This document shows, piece by piece, positions 7,744 to 16,211 of a stretch of 64,000 nt of DNA. The translations under genes and the position numbers were made by a program. The notes beneath the pieces were generated by a model. It did no database searches and had not been told where the DNA came from. It saw only the letters and a program-made list of their open reading frames with translations. This DNA is from Bacteroidetes bacterium GWF2_33_16 (GTDB taxonomy: Bacteria; Bacteroidota; Bacteroidia; Bacteroidales; UBA12077): NCBI GenBank assembly GCA_001768565.1, contig MEOE01000020.1, positions 36,725 through 100,724 of the forward strand, written 5' to 3'. Every line of letters starts with the position of its first letter. The stretch's first letter is position 1.

Positions 7744-9176
7744 GATGATTGGCTATTGGTGATTAGTGATCCCGAAAGCTTTCGGGAGTGAGTTGAAATT
7801 GCTTTTTGTATGGCTTCTTTTAAGGCTCCGAGTTTATGATTTACTTCGTGCATCTCTTTCGTTTCTTCAGATTTAGAAACAATCCCGGCTCCCGCCTGAT
7901 AGTAAAGTGTGTTGTTTTTGCTCAAAAATGTACGGATAGTAATAGCCTGATTTACACTGCTATTAAATCCTATAAAACCAATACATCCGCCATAAAATCC
8001 GCGCTCTGTTGGTTCGTATATGTCAATCAGTTGCATTGCTTTATATTTTGGCGCTCCGGTTAATGTACCTGCAGGGAAAGAATCGGCAAGGATTTTTACA
8101 GGGCTATAATAAACAGGCAATTCGCCCGAAACCTTTGAAACAATATGAATTACATGCGAGTAAAAATGAATATCCTTGAAATTCTCAACCTTCACATTAC
8201 CAGAATTTCGGCTCAGATCATTTCTTGCCAGATCAACCAGCATAACATGCTCAGCATTTTCTTTTGGGTCTTCTGATAATAACAATGCTAATTCTTTATC
8301 TTTTTCATCATTACCTGAACGAGCATAAGTTCCTGCAATAGGATTTATGTATGCTTTATTATTTTTTATTTCGATCTGCGATTCAGGCGAAGAACCAAAA
8401 AGCTTGAAATTGCCATAATCAAAATAGAAAAGATAAGGTGATGGGTTTAAAGATCGTAAATGGCGATAAACATTAAACTCATCGCCAATAAATTTCTGGT
8501 TAAATCGGCGAGAAACCACCAGTTGAAAAACATCGCCACGCAAACAATGGAGCTTTGCATTTTTAACCATATTAATATATTCCTTGTCTGATAGATTAGA
8601 AGTTTCGTTTCCAACTGCATCAAAAGGGAAAAAAGAGGTTTTGCCATTCTGAATTAAATTCTCTACTTCACTAAGTCCAGAAAGTTGACCTTCGGGCAGG
8701 TTTTCAATCAGAATAATTTCATCTTTTAAATGGTTAAAGGCAATAATAAAGCGATAAAGGGCATAATGCAAATCAGGAATAGAGGATTCATCAGCACGGT
8801 TTTTTAGCTTTATTGTTTCGAAATGCTGAACCGAATTATAGGATGAATATCCAAAAAAACCATTAAATGAAAACTCCTTGCCTGTTAAGCTGAATGACTT
8901 AAAGAACTTTTCCATTTCGCTAAGCACTTTTCCCCTCTCCTTAATTGGTTGGTCTTTTCGTTCGCCTCCAAACTGGGTAAATAGAATATCATTCTTTACC
9001 TCTATTTCAGCAATGGGATCCATGCAGATAAATGAATAACAATTTTCGAGGTGATGGAAATCGGTACTTTCGAGCAAGATTGATTTCATGAAAACATCTC
9101 GAACTTTCAGGTAAATACTTACTGGAGTGTAAGTATCTGCGAGCATTTTAGTTGAATTGACTGTAATTTTTCTCAT
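7740..9176 (-). CDS. trpE: Anthranilate synthase component I
   Basis: Converts chorismate to anthranilate with ammonia from TrpG; this is the committed step of Trp synthesis. The 478 residues carry the feedback-site motif LLES near residue 35, PIAGTYARSG, ENAEHVMLVDLARNDL, the chorismate-binding loop GTLTGAPKYKAMQLI and GGCIGFIGF. The enzyme is therefore probably inhibited by Trp as well as controlled by attenuation. The last ~17 residues (STHSRKLSGSLITNSQ) lie beyond the usual family end and are encoded by a REP-like palindrome and flanking repeat sequence (7746-7795). It is the first structural gene after the tandem leader. Confidence 0.95.
   Translation of the reverse strand: MRKITVNSTKMLADTYTPVSIYLKVRDVFMKSILLESTDFHHLENCYSFICMDPIAEIEVKNDILFTQFGGERKDQPIKERGKVLSEMEKFFKSFSLTGKEFSFNGFFGYSSYNSVQHFETIKLKNRADESSIPDLHYALYRFIIAFNHLKDEIILIENLPEGQLSGLSEVENLIQNGKTSFFPFDAVGNETSNLSDKEYINMVKNAKLHCLRGDVFQLVVSRRFNQKFIGDEFNVYRHLRSLNPSPYLFYFDYGNFKLFGSSPESQIEIKNNKAYINPIAGTYARSGNDEKDKELALLLSEDPKENAEHVMLVDLARNDLSRNSGNVKVENFKDIHFYSHVIHIVSKVSGELPVYYSPVKILADSFPAGTLTGAPKYKAMQLIDIYEPTERGFYGGCIGFIGFNSSVNQAITIRTFLSKNNTLYYQAGAGIVSKSEETKEMHEVNHKLGALKEAIQKAISTHSRKLSGSLITNSQSS
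7770..7787. repeat. REP-like palindrome inside the 3' end of trpE
   Basis: TCCCGAAAGCTTTCGGGA is a perfect 18-bp palindrome translated in frame as part of the TrpE tail. A sister element, TCCCGATGGCTATCGGGA, occurs at 58853-58870 inside a duplicated tRNA end. The two share arms and differ only in the central positions, so they belong to one dispersed family. Confidence 0.75.
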
Positions 9177-9203
9177 ATATTTTTAGTTTAAATTGAAAAG
9201 AAA

Positions 9204-9231
9204 AAGGCCTGTCGTGGGAACGACAGGCCTT
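9204..9231 (-). terminator. Attenuator terminator 2 of the trp leader
   Basis: A 12-bp perfect stem (9204-9215 with 9220-9231, arms AAGGCCTGTCGT/ACGACAGGCCTT) and a 4-nt loop are followed on the minus-strand transcript by a U-rich run (complement of 9199-9205). It sits 27 bp upstream of the trpE start and after leader peptide 2, the normal place for the terminator of an attenuator. Confidence 0.92.
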
Positions 9232-9259
9232 AGTTTAATTTGGGCATAGCACGTTTACC

Positions 9260-9322
9260 TCACGAGAGTATCGAAAAGTTTCTGTGCCACCACCAGCTAA
9301 TATTTAAATTCATTTTTGTCAT
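9260..9322 (-). CDS. trpL: Trp leader peptide 2
   Basis: This short frame encodes MTKMNLNISWWWHRNFSILS and stops at TGA 9260-9262. An internal ATG at 9311-9313 would give the 17-residue form MNLNISWWWH..., which aligns better with leader peptide 1. Three consecutive Trp codons followed by His mark it as an attenuator peptide: a ribosome starved for Trp-tRNA stalls there. The Trp-His codons (9284-9289) can pair with GTGCTA in the transcript (complement of 9247-9252), and the stop-codon region can pair with the 3' arm of terminator 2. It is too short for usual gene callers. Confidence 0.88.
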   Translation of the reverse strand: MTKMNLNISWWWHRNFSILS

Positions 9323-9347
9323 AATTGTATTCTTTTAAAATAAAAAA

Positions 9348-9368
9348 GCCCTTCGTGAGTCGAAGGGC
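9348..9368 (-). terminator. Attenuator terminator 1 of the trp leader
   Basis: An 8-bp G/C-rich stem (GCCCTTCG 9348-9355 with CGAAGGGC 9361-9368) around a 5-nt loop is followed in the minus-strand transcript by a run of six U (complement of 9342-9347). It lies between leader peptide 1 and leader peptide 2, so it is the first of two serial decision points. Confidence 0.92.
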
Positions 9369-9399
9369 CTTATGTTATTATATAGCATGGCTTCTTACA

Positions 9400-9456
9400 T
9401 CACGAGATTTTCGAGTTGTTATAATGCCACCACCAATTATTATTTTGTAAATTCAT
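9400..9456 (-). CDS. trpL: Trp leader peptide 1
   Basis: This 18-residue frame reads MNLQNNNWWWHYNNSKIS and ends in TGA at 9400-9402. Trp codons 8-10 (9427-9435) are followed by a His codon exactly as in leader peptide 2. The Trp-His codons TGGCAT can pair with ATGCTA downstream (complement of 9383-9388), and the stop-codon segment TCGTGA can pair with TCACGA in the loop and 3' arm of terminator 1. The start lies about 14 nt after the expected transcription start of the consensus promoter at 9476-9506. Confidence 0.9.
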   Translation of the reverse strand: MNLQNNNWWWHYNNSKIS

Positions 9457-9475
9457 TTTTCTTTGTTTGATTTCA

Positions 9476-9506
9476 CAAATGTATAAAAAATCTTATAACC
9501 TCCAAA
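9476..9506 (-). promoter_or_regulatory. Promoter of the trp operon (Bacteroidota consensus)
   Basis: On the minus strand, TTTG (complement of 9503-9506) is separated by exactly 19 bp from TACATTTG (complement of 9476-9483). This matches the Bacteroidota housekeeping consensus TTTG-N19-TAnnTTTG. It begins just after the stop codon of the upstream glycosyltransferase gene and is followed by leader peptide 1. Confidence 0.85.
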
Positions 9507-9511
9507 TTTCG

Positions 9512-10408
9512 CTAAATCATTTTATAATTTCTATACTCAAAAAGCCTTATCCCTGTTAGTTTTTCGAATTTATATAAAATCCAGTATTTAAATTTCATAT
9601 TTGCTTTTTTAGGATCGTATACAAACTCCCAATCTTTTTTTGCTATTCGTTCGTGCATTAGTTTAGGGTGTGTTCCATTAAACTCTTCGAGCGCATCAAC
9701 ATTCTGGTAGTCGTACTCTTGGGTCTTGTTTTTATATTTCTCCATCCATTCATCTGTTTTATAAAAATGAAAAAACACATTCATTTTCTTTTTCATTTCA
9801 GCAGGTGGGCGCACTCTTTTATAATGATATATAGGAACATCAATCAATTTAACTTTTAGCTTCTCTCCTTTTTCACCTTTATTATATGCTTCATCAGAAG
9901 AATACATTCTAAATCCCTGTGAATCATTATATGATCGGATACCTTTTAAATTCCTTAACACCCGTATTTCGCGTCGATGGACTCTGCGGGTTGTTCTAAT
10001 ATAATTATATCCACCCCAGAAATGATAGTATGGCAAAAGTAATCCCTGAACCTGCTTATCAGAATCGTATTTCAAAATACCTTCTTTTATTTTATGCAAA
10101 TCATCTTCGTGAATAAGCTCATCGGCCTGAATGTGTAAAAGCCAATCGCCTGTTGCATGATCTATTCCCAGGTTAGATTGCTGGGCAAAAACACCACCTT
10201 CAACGCGTAAATTCATATCCCAAACTGAATCTACTATCTTTATTTTATCAGATTGTATTTCTTCAACAGCAGCCCTGCTCCCATCTTGCGAATCGCCAAC
10301 TACCATAATAAATTCATCACAAATGGGCAATACCGATTTTATCGATTCAACAAATGGATAATCTAATTCAATTCCATTTCTTACATAAGAAAAACCACTT
10401 ATTTTCAT
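9512..10408 (-). CDS. Family 2-like glycosyltransferase
   Basis: The 298-residue soluble protein starts with ISGFSYVRNGIELDYPFVESIKSVLPICDEFIMVVGDSQDGS, the nucleotide-sugar-binding fold of GT2-like enzymes. A QADELIHE segment near residue 115 fits the DxD-type metal site of this subgroup. The C-terminal half is rich in Trp, Tyr and Lys. No membrane segment is visible, so it likely acts at the cytoplasmic face on a glycan or lipid-linked acceptor; donor and acceptor are unknown. It follows the TPR-phosphatase gene by 17 bp and is the last gene of that unit. Its stop is only a few bases from the trp promoter. Confidence 0.8.
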   Translation of the reverse strand: MKISGFSYVRNGIELDYPFVESIKSVLPICDEFIMVVGDSQDGSRAAVEEIQSDKIKIVDSVWDMNLRVEGGVFAQQSNLGIDHATGDWLLHIQADELIHEDDLHKIKEGILKYDSDKQVQGLLLPYYHFWGGYNYIRTTRRVHRREIRVLRNLKGIRSYNDSQGFRMYSSDEAYNKGEKGEKLKVKLIDVPIYHYKRVRPPAEMKKKMNVFFHFYKTDEWMEKYKNKTQEYDYQNVDALEEFNGTHPKLMHERIAKKDWEFVYDPKKANMKFKYWILYKFEKLTGIRLFEYRNYKMI

Positions 10409-10425
10409 TTACTTATCATATTATT

Positions 10426-13005
10426 TTAAATTCTAATTCCAATTACCAGTACATCATCTATTTGTTCGTAAAAGCCTCTCCAATCTTCAAAAGCCTTATT
10501 CAGCAATTCGTGTTGTTTTTTCATTGTTTCGTGATGCATACTTTTAATTAGCTCTTGAAATGGCTGATATTTAAGTTTACGGCCATCATCACCACCAAAT
10601 TGATCGGCAAATCCATCGGTAAAGATATAAATTGTATCACCAGCTTTTAAATCTATTTCGGTTTTTGAGAAGGAAATATCTGCTTTAAAATGAATTCCAA
10701 TAGGCATACGATCAGATTTAAACTTTTGCAAAACACCATCACGAATAAAGTAAATCGGATTATTTGCTCCTGCATATTGAAGTTTCATTTTCTCCTTATC
10801 AATAACACATAAAGCCATATCCATTCCATCTTTGGCTTCATCATCGCGACCACTTTGCTTGAGTGAGCCAATAATCTCATCGCGTAAACGGTTTAAAATT
10901 TCATTTGCTTCTGTAATTTTATCTTTTCCAACAATCTCGTTTAAGAAACTCATTCCTAACATACTCATGAAAGCTCCAGGCACACCATGTCCAGTGCAAT
11001 CAACAGCCGTAACAACTAGTTTTTTATTTTTCTCAGCAGCCCAATAAAAATCACCACTCACAATATCTTTGGGCTTAAATAAAATATAGTACTCAGAAAG
11101 GTGCTTATCGAGCATTTCGACTGAAGGCAGAAGTGCATTTTGAATGCGACTTGCATAATGAATGCTATCCGTTATTTCCTCATTTTTCTTTTCGATAAGA
11201 TCTTTTTGTTGAACAATTCGTTCACTTTGAGTCATAATTTCCTCGTTCTTTTGCTCGAGGTCGGTATTCTTCTCTTCAATTTCAATTTTTTGTTTTGCTA
11301 AAATGGCATTCTTTCTTCTTGTAATAATTAATCCTATTAGAATCAGAACAACGATAATAGATGCAAGTCCAACCATCCATTGTGCTCGTTTTTTCTCTAA
11401 TGATTGTTTTTCAAGCTCCAGCTTTTGTAATTCGCGTTCGTTTTCGAGTAGTTTTATTTCTTTCTGACGTTCTTTCTCTTCGGCTTCCTTTTGCTTCAAT
11501 ACCAAATCCTGAATTGCCTTATCTTGTTCAAGCTGTTTAAGTTCCTTTTGTCGTAATTCGGCTTCGTGCTGTTGTTTGGCAATTTGCAGTGATTGCTGTA
11601 GTCGGTCTTTTTCCGATTGCTCAAGCTGATTCTCACTACGCAGCAATTCCAGTTCTTTTTCACGCTTTTCCGCTTCCAATCTTAATTGTTTTAATGCCAA
11701 ATCCTTAACCTGCTCGTCAGCAATCTGAAGTCTTGCTTCCTTTTCAGATTTTTCAAGTTCATTAATTTTTCTAACTTGTTCTTGTTCAGCTAATTTTTGC
11801 TTAAAATTTAATGAGTCCCTCAAATTCAGGTATTTTTCGTAATATTCAAGAGCAAGAATATAATCATTGCCATCACGCAAAATCCTTGAATATGTGTAAT
11901 AGCAAACCGATAACATATACCTGTCGCTTGATTTTCTTGAAGATTCAATAGAGTTTTTACTATACATTTCGGCATAGTAAAGATCATTTGTTTTATAATA
12001 CAAATTAGCTGCAATATTCTCGAGTCGAGCTATTTCATAGTAGTTTTGTGTTTTATAAAGGGTATCAAGTGCAATGCGAATATTTTTAAGAGCACCATCG
12101 TAATCTTTTAAATTTTGATAACAGATTGAAATATTTGAATACAAATTAGCATAATCACTGTTATTAAACCCAGCCTTTTTCCCAAATTTCAATGATTTCT
12201 TAAAAGCAATTAAAGCATCATCGTATTTCTGAAGCTGAAGATTTGTATAACCAAGATTGTTTAGAACAACAGCCATAGCCAAGGTATCGGCGAGATCTTC
12301 ATATATCGAATAAATTCGTGTATTGTAATCCAACGCCTTTGCATAATTATTCTGTTTTTTTTCTATCTCAGTAATCTGAATATAAACCCTAAGCAAATCA
12401 TATTTTTTATTGCCATCAATTAATGAATCGGCTAATAAAAGATAGTATTTTTCGGCCATCGCAAAATTACTATCCAGAAAGTAGGTTTCAGCAGCTTTTT
12501 CGAGTGTTTTAGCTGCAGAAATTCTATCCCCACTTTTGTAAAATAGACTATACGAATTAAAAAAATATTCAGCTGATTTTGTAAATGCGCCTAATGATGA
12601 ATAGCATTCCGCAATTGCTTGATAAGCTTTGGCTTTTTGCAGAACATCTAATAATTCATCAAAAACAATTGTAGCTCTCAAAAAGTAAGGGATTGCCTGT
12701 TCGCATTCATTTCTTTTTTTATGAATATTACCTAATAAGCAATAGTTTTCAGCTTCTAGTCGGTCAATATCTATTCTTATAGCTATTTCGAGTGATTGCT
12801 CAGAATATAATTTTGCATCATGATAGCTATACCCTTTAAATTCTTCTTCAGCTAATTCAAGCAATAGCTCAGCTCTAATTGAGTCGTTAGTAGGAATAAT
12901 TAATAATGTTTGAAGGCTATCGATTTTTGATTGGCCAACCGAATTACTTATTACGACCAATAAAAACAATAGGTTCAAAAACAAATATTTAAAACTCCCA
13001 TTCAT
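10426..13005 (-). CDS. TPR-sensor PP2C (SpoIIE-type) serine phosphatase
   Basis: The 859-residue protein has a signal peptide (residues 1-~24, ending SNSVGQS), ~10 tetratricopeptide-like repeats (about 30-400), a long charged coiled coil (about 405-545, Glu/Lys/Gln-rich), a membrane helix (QWMVGLASIIVVLILIGLIITRR, ~547-569), a second coiled coil, and a C-terminal SpoIIE/PP2C domain (~625-859). The phosphatase metal-site motifs are visible: DIVSGDFYW, VDCTGHGVPGAFMSMLG and FTDGFADQFGG. The TPR part should be periplasmic and the phosphatase cytoplasmic, so it can carry a signal across the inner membrane. Such phosphatases act on anti-anti-sigma or SiaC-type phosphoproteins; no partner is adjacent. 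Its start is 4 bp after the TonB receptor stop, so the two are co-transcribed. Confidence 0.88.
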   Translation of the reverse strand: MNGSFKYLFLNLLFLLVVISNSVGQSKIDSLQTLLIIPTNDSIRAELLLELAEEEFKGYSYHDAKLYSEQSLEIAIRIDIDRLEAENYCLLGNIHKKRNECEQAIPYFLRATIVFDELLDVLQKAKAYQAIAECYSSLGAFTKSAEYFFNSYSLFYKSGDRISAAKTLEKAAETYFLDSNFAMAEKYYLLLADSLIDGNKKYDLLRVYIQITEIEKKQNNYAKALDYNTRIYSIYEDLADTLAMAVVLNNLGYTNLQLQKYDDALIAFKKSLKFGKKAGFNNSDYANLYSNISICYQNLKDYDGALKNIRIALDTLYKTQNYYEIARLENIAANLYYKTNDLYYAEMYSKNSIESSRKSSDRYMLSVCYYTYSRILRDGNDYILALEYYEKYLNLRDSLNFKQKLAEQEQVRKINELEKSEKEARLQIADEQVKDLALKQLRLEAEKREKELELLRSENQLEQSEKDRLQQSLQIAKQQHEAELRQKELKQLEQDKAIQDLVLKQKEAEEKERQKEIKLLENERELQKLELEKQSLEKKRAQWMVGLASIIVVLILIGLIITRRKNAILAKQKIEIEEKNTDLEQKNEEIMTQSERIVQQKDLIEKKNEEITDSIHYASRIQNALLPSVEMLDKHLSEYYILFKPKDIVSGDFYWAAEKNKKLVVTAVDCTGHGVPGAFMSMLGMSFLNEIVGKDKITEANEILNRLRDEIIGSLKQSGRDDEAKDGMDMALCVIDKEKMKLQYAGANNPIYFIRDGVLQKFKSDRMPIGIHFKADISFSKTEIDLKAGDTIYIFTDGFADQFGGDDGRKLKYQPFQELIKSMHHETMKKQHELLNKAFEDWRGFYEQIDDVLVIGIRI

Positions 13006-13009
13006 GTTT

Positions 13010-15379
13010 TTAATTTAGGTTATAGGTTAAACCAAGCTGCATATTTGATCCCATTTGCGGATTACTAGGCAAATCTTCATTAGTACCTGTTGCATTTAGT
13101 CCGGAATATTTTTCATTAAAAACATTATTATATTTAAAAAATACTTTCAGATTTGAGCTTACTTCAAAATTCAATAGCAGATCCAAGGTATAATATCCAT
13201 CAACACTTTCCTTTATGTCGGCACTTTCGTCTTCAAATGGCATAAAAACCCTTAACCAATCACTCATCCAAACATTATCGAATTGCAAAAATAATTTTTT
13301 TGTAGGTTTAAAATTTAGGCGTAACTGTCCCATATGTTTAGGCATTAAGTCGAAATCGCCAATATTACTTCCTATCTCAGAAAGTTCTTTTTCTGTTTCG
13401 GCATATGTTAAGCTTAGTTCTGCATTTAGTTTAACTGATTCAATAACGTTATTGAACTTTATATTTGCCTGAATGCCATAAACTGTAGAAACAGCATCGG
13501 AAATATTTTTCTTTGTTCTAACCAGAGATGATTCAGACTCAACAATTGCTCTGGGCAAATTTAAAGTACTTAAGGTATCGTAAGTATCTGTAATAAGATT
13601 CGATATTTCGCTATAATATAATGATAAATTGAAATAGATATTTTTATAAAATCTACGACGAATACCAAATTCAGCGGATAAAAATTCTTCTGGTTCAAGA
13701 CTTTTGTTTGGAACTGCGATGTAATAAATACTATCATTATATATTCCACCGGGATATGCAATTGATTGGTACGACATAGAAGATGTTGGAGCCAAATAAG
13801 CCATTCCTATTGAACCTGTTAACGTTGTTCGCTCACCCAGCTTGTAAAGCAATGCTAATCGCGGATTAAACCGATTACCATACAATGAGTTTTTATCGTG
13901 CCTTAAACCGGCTAATACATTGAATTTTTCACGAAAATAAAATAGCTGAATAAAACTCGAAATATTATAGAATGTTACCGGATTTAGACCAAAATTGCCA
14001 AACAACGGATCCTCTTTCATTTCCTGTTCAACAAATGATTCATATCTACTTTTCGAAAATGGTTTTGTTAAGTAATTGGTTGTTGGCAGATTTCCAGAAT
14101 ACTGCAACGAAACACCAGAGACTATTTCAAGACTCTTAAAAGGATTATAAATGACCAATTGCTCAAGAAAAATATCATCTGAAGCTGAGTAAACATATAC
14201 TTTGTCGGTATTAGGATAGAATGTAACTCCATAACTTGAGTTATTATCCATTTGATACATTAATAAAGATAATTGCGAACTGCTATAAAACTTCTCCCAT
14301 TTCTTTTCATAGCTTAATACCGTTCGCTGTATTGATTCCCCAATATAATTTTGTGAATTATTATACTTATATAGATATGTAGAACGCCCTAAAGAACTAT
14401 GCATTTGCCTATACATGTTATTATACGACCAGGTAAAACCTCTCCATTTAAGATTTGCGCCAATCATATGGCTTGATAAGGGAATATCGCCAAAAACCGG
14501 TTCCGTTAATGACCCTTCGTAATTTGCTGGATAATACTGTTTAATAAACTCTTCAGATGTTATAGAGTGCTCCTCTAAAACTTCATCAGTTATTTTAAGT
14601 GGGGAATAAATATCACCATTTAAATTAATTTGTTGACCGCTTTTCTCTAAATAGTAAAGAGGATTATATACTCTTTTATCAATTTGATCTTCAAACAATT
14701 GTTCATTTATAAAATTCATTTCCGATTTACTGCCATAAAACCCATATTGCAGTATGTTTTTATTCTTACCAGCTTTTCCACCAATAGTAAAATTAATATA
14801 ACTATTATCATAACCCCCTAAATGTATATCGCCCCGAACGAAAGTACCTTTATCGGCGTCTTTTGTTATAATATTAATTACACCTGTAACAGCGTCGGCA
14901 CCATACACAGCAGCAGCAGGACCATATATTATCTCGATTCTTTCAGCCTGCCGGATTGGAAGTTGCGCTCCAAGAGGCATACCTGCAACAACTGAAGGTT
15001 TAATCGGAATATTATTAATTAGAATTTTGGTATAGTAATTACCAATTAAACCCCTAAACTGAAAAATCTCGCCAGTTTCTCCAGATCCGGGTTGAGAAAC
15101 ACGAAAACCAGGCAAATATTTTAAAATATCGGCCAGTGTTGTATAATGATTTTGAATAATTTCTTCGTGTGTAATTACATAAATAGGAACAGGTAAATCG
15201 TTCACATTTTTTGCACTACGGCTTGCAGAAACCACTTTAAAAGCACCTGTATCTCTCCACTCACGAAGATTTTCAACATTAAGAAGATCTGTTTTTGGAT
15301 AAAAAGGAACTGTATCGTTTTGAGCACTTAAGCTAAAAGCAAAACAAGTAATAAAAATAATAGCAAAATACTTATGCAT
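13010..15379 (-). CDS. TonB-dependent outer-membrane receptor
   Basis: The 789-residue protein has a signal peptide ending FSLSAQN. An N-terminal plug domain (~50-180) shows the family features VPIYVITHEEI, DILKYLPGFRVSQPG, LINNIPIKPS, ERIEIIYGPAAAVYGADAVTGVINIITK. The long beta-barrel has aromatic-rich strands and ends in QLGLTYNLN. There is no N-terminal CarboxypepD-like repeat and no SusD partner, so it is more like a vitamin B12/siderophore-type receptor than a SusC. The substrate is unknown. It is first in an operon with the TPR-PP2C phosphatase and a glycosyltransferase. No consensus promoter was found directly upstream. Confidence 0.9.
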   Translation of the reverse strand: MHKYFAIIFITCFAFSLSAQNDTVPFYPKTDLLNVENLREWRDTGAFKVVSASRSAKNVNDLPVPIYVITHEEIIQNHYTTLADILKYLPGFRVSQPGSGETGEIFQFRGLIGNYYTKILINNIPIKPSVVAGMPLGAQLPIRQAERIEIIYGPAAAVYGADAVTGVINIITKDADKGTFVRGDIHLGGYDNSYINFTIGGKAGKNKNILQYGFYGSKSEMNFINEQLFEDQIDKRVYNPLYYLEKSGQQINLNGDIYSPLKITDEVLEEHSITSEEFIKQYYPANYEGSLTEPVFGDIPLSSHMIGANLKWRGFTWSYNNMYRQMHSSLGRSTYLYKYNNSQNYIGESIQRTVLSYEKKWEKFYSSSQLSLLMYQMDNNSSYGVTFYPNTDKVYVYSASDDIFLEQLVIYNPFKSLEIVSGVSLQYSGNLPTTNYLTKPFSKSRYESFVEQEMKEDPLFGNFGLNPVTFYNISSFIQLFYFREKFNVLAGLRHDKNSLYGNRFNPRLALLYKLGERTTLTGSIGMAYLAPTSSMSYQSIAYPGGIYNDSIYYIAVPNKSLEPEEFLSAEFGIRRRFYKNIYFNLSLYYSEISNLITDTYDTLSTLNLPRAIVESESSLVRTKKNISDAVSTVYGIQANIKFNNVIESVKLNAELSLTYAETEKELSEIGSNIGDFDLMPKHMGQLRLNFKPTKKLFLQFDNVWMSDWLRVFMPFEDESADIKESVDGYYTLDLLLNFEVSSNLKVFFKYNNVFNEKYSGLNATGTNEDLPSNPQMGSNMQLGLTYNLN

Positions 15380-15420
15380 TAAATGATTAGTTTAGCGAAC
15401 CACACATACCTAAAATACTT

Positions 15421-15444
15421 AACAGACGAGTTACCCCGTCTGTT
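15421..15444. terminator. Hairpin between the LiaF-like gene and the TonB receptor gene
   Basis: Arms AACAGACG (15421-15428) and CGTCTGTT (15437-15444) pair perfectly around an 8-nt loop. It lies after the LiaF-like gene on the minus strand and before the TonB receptor. The following U-run is weak, so termination is probable but not certain. Confidence 0.5.
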
Positions 15445-15481
15445 TTAGAGACAATATTTTTAATTTTAATACTGAATAATT

Positions 15482-16171
15482 CTAGTACTTTATATCACCA
15501 CCACCGAAAACAGCAAATCCTTTAATTACCAATTCTTTTCCTACTTCCAGCGTTTCGGGTTTTTTGTGTCGTTTATCGGAGAAACCACCAAATATAGAAA
15601 CCACATCAACTTTTGTATTCCAGTTTTCGGGTACAATAAGTGTAGTACCTCCAAAAAGACAAAAAATATCTATTACATTTTGTCCGGTAGCTAATTTAGA
15701 ACGAGTAAGATCAATCTTTGAACCACCAAAAATAGCAGTAATTCTACCACCTTTAAAATTCTCACTTGCAATAACTTTATCACCGCCACCAAAAATTGCT
15801 AAATCATCGATAAAATCAGATCCTAATGTTGATCTGCCAGGTCGGTTTGAAGTAAATGAGCGAACAATAATTAAAACGCCAATTAGAATTAATAAAGCTG
15901 GCCAAAATAATCGGCGTATAGGATATGAAATCTCAATTATATCCGGAATTAAAAAAACAAGCCCTAATACTAGTAAAACCCAGCCAGATGTTTTGTTGTG
16001 ATCTGATGTTACGAAAATAATACCTAAAACTATAAGTATCATTTGCCAAGAAAAAATATAATGCATAATTCTATGTGGAAAAATATCAAATGTTTTTCCA
16101 ACAAATACAATTCCTATTAAAATAAGAACAATACCTAAGATTGCTCGTCCGGTGTTACGTTGTTTCTCCAT
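15482..16171 (-). CDS. LiaF-like membrane protein
   Basis: The 229-residue protein has four hydrophobic segments in residues ~8-105 (e.g. AILGIVLILIGIVFVGKTF and WQMILIVLGIIFVTS), the DUF5668-type membrane module. The hydrophilic C-terminal beta-rich region has repeating IFGGSKID, FCLFGGTTLIVPENW, VSIFGGFSDKR and FAVFGGGDIKY motifs, as in the LiaF C-terminal domain. In Firmicutes LiaF restrains a cell-envelope stress two-component system. Homologues in Bacteroidota are common but no such kinase is adjacent. It is the last gene of a three-gene unit with the DUF4349 lipoprotein and the DUF3052 protein. Confidence 0.8.
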   Translation of the reverse strand: MEKQRNTGRAILGIVLILIGIVFVGKTFDIFPHRIMHYIFSWQMILIVLGIIFVTSDHNKTSGWVLLVLGLVFLIPDIIEISYPIRRLFWPALLILIGVLIIVRSFTSNRPGRSTLGSDFIDDLAIFGGGDKVIASENFKGGRITAIFGGSKIDLTRSKLATGQNVIDIFCLFGGTTLIVPENWNTKVDVVSIFGGFSDKRHKKPETLEVGKELVIKGFAVFGGGDIKY

Positions 16172-16211
16172 TATTAATTTGATTTAAATAATTTATATAA
16201 ATGAAAATATT

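Noticed and set aside
15564..16001. 145-codon open frame antisense to the LiaF-like gene
   Set aside because: It mirrors the IFGG-repeat region in reverse, has no signal or domain, and the minus-strand gene is clearly coding.
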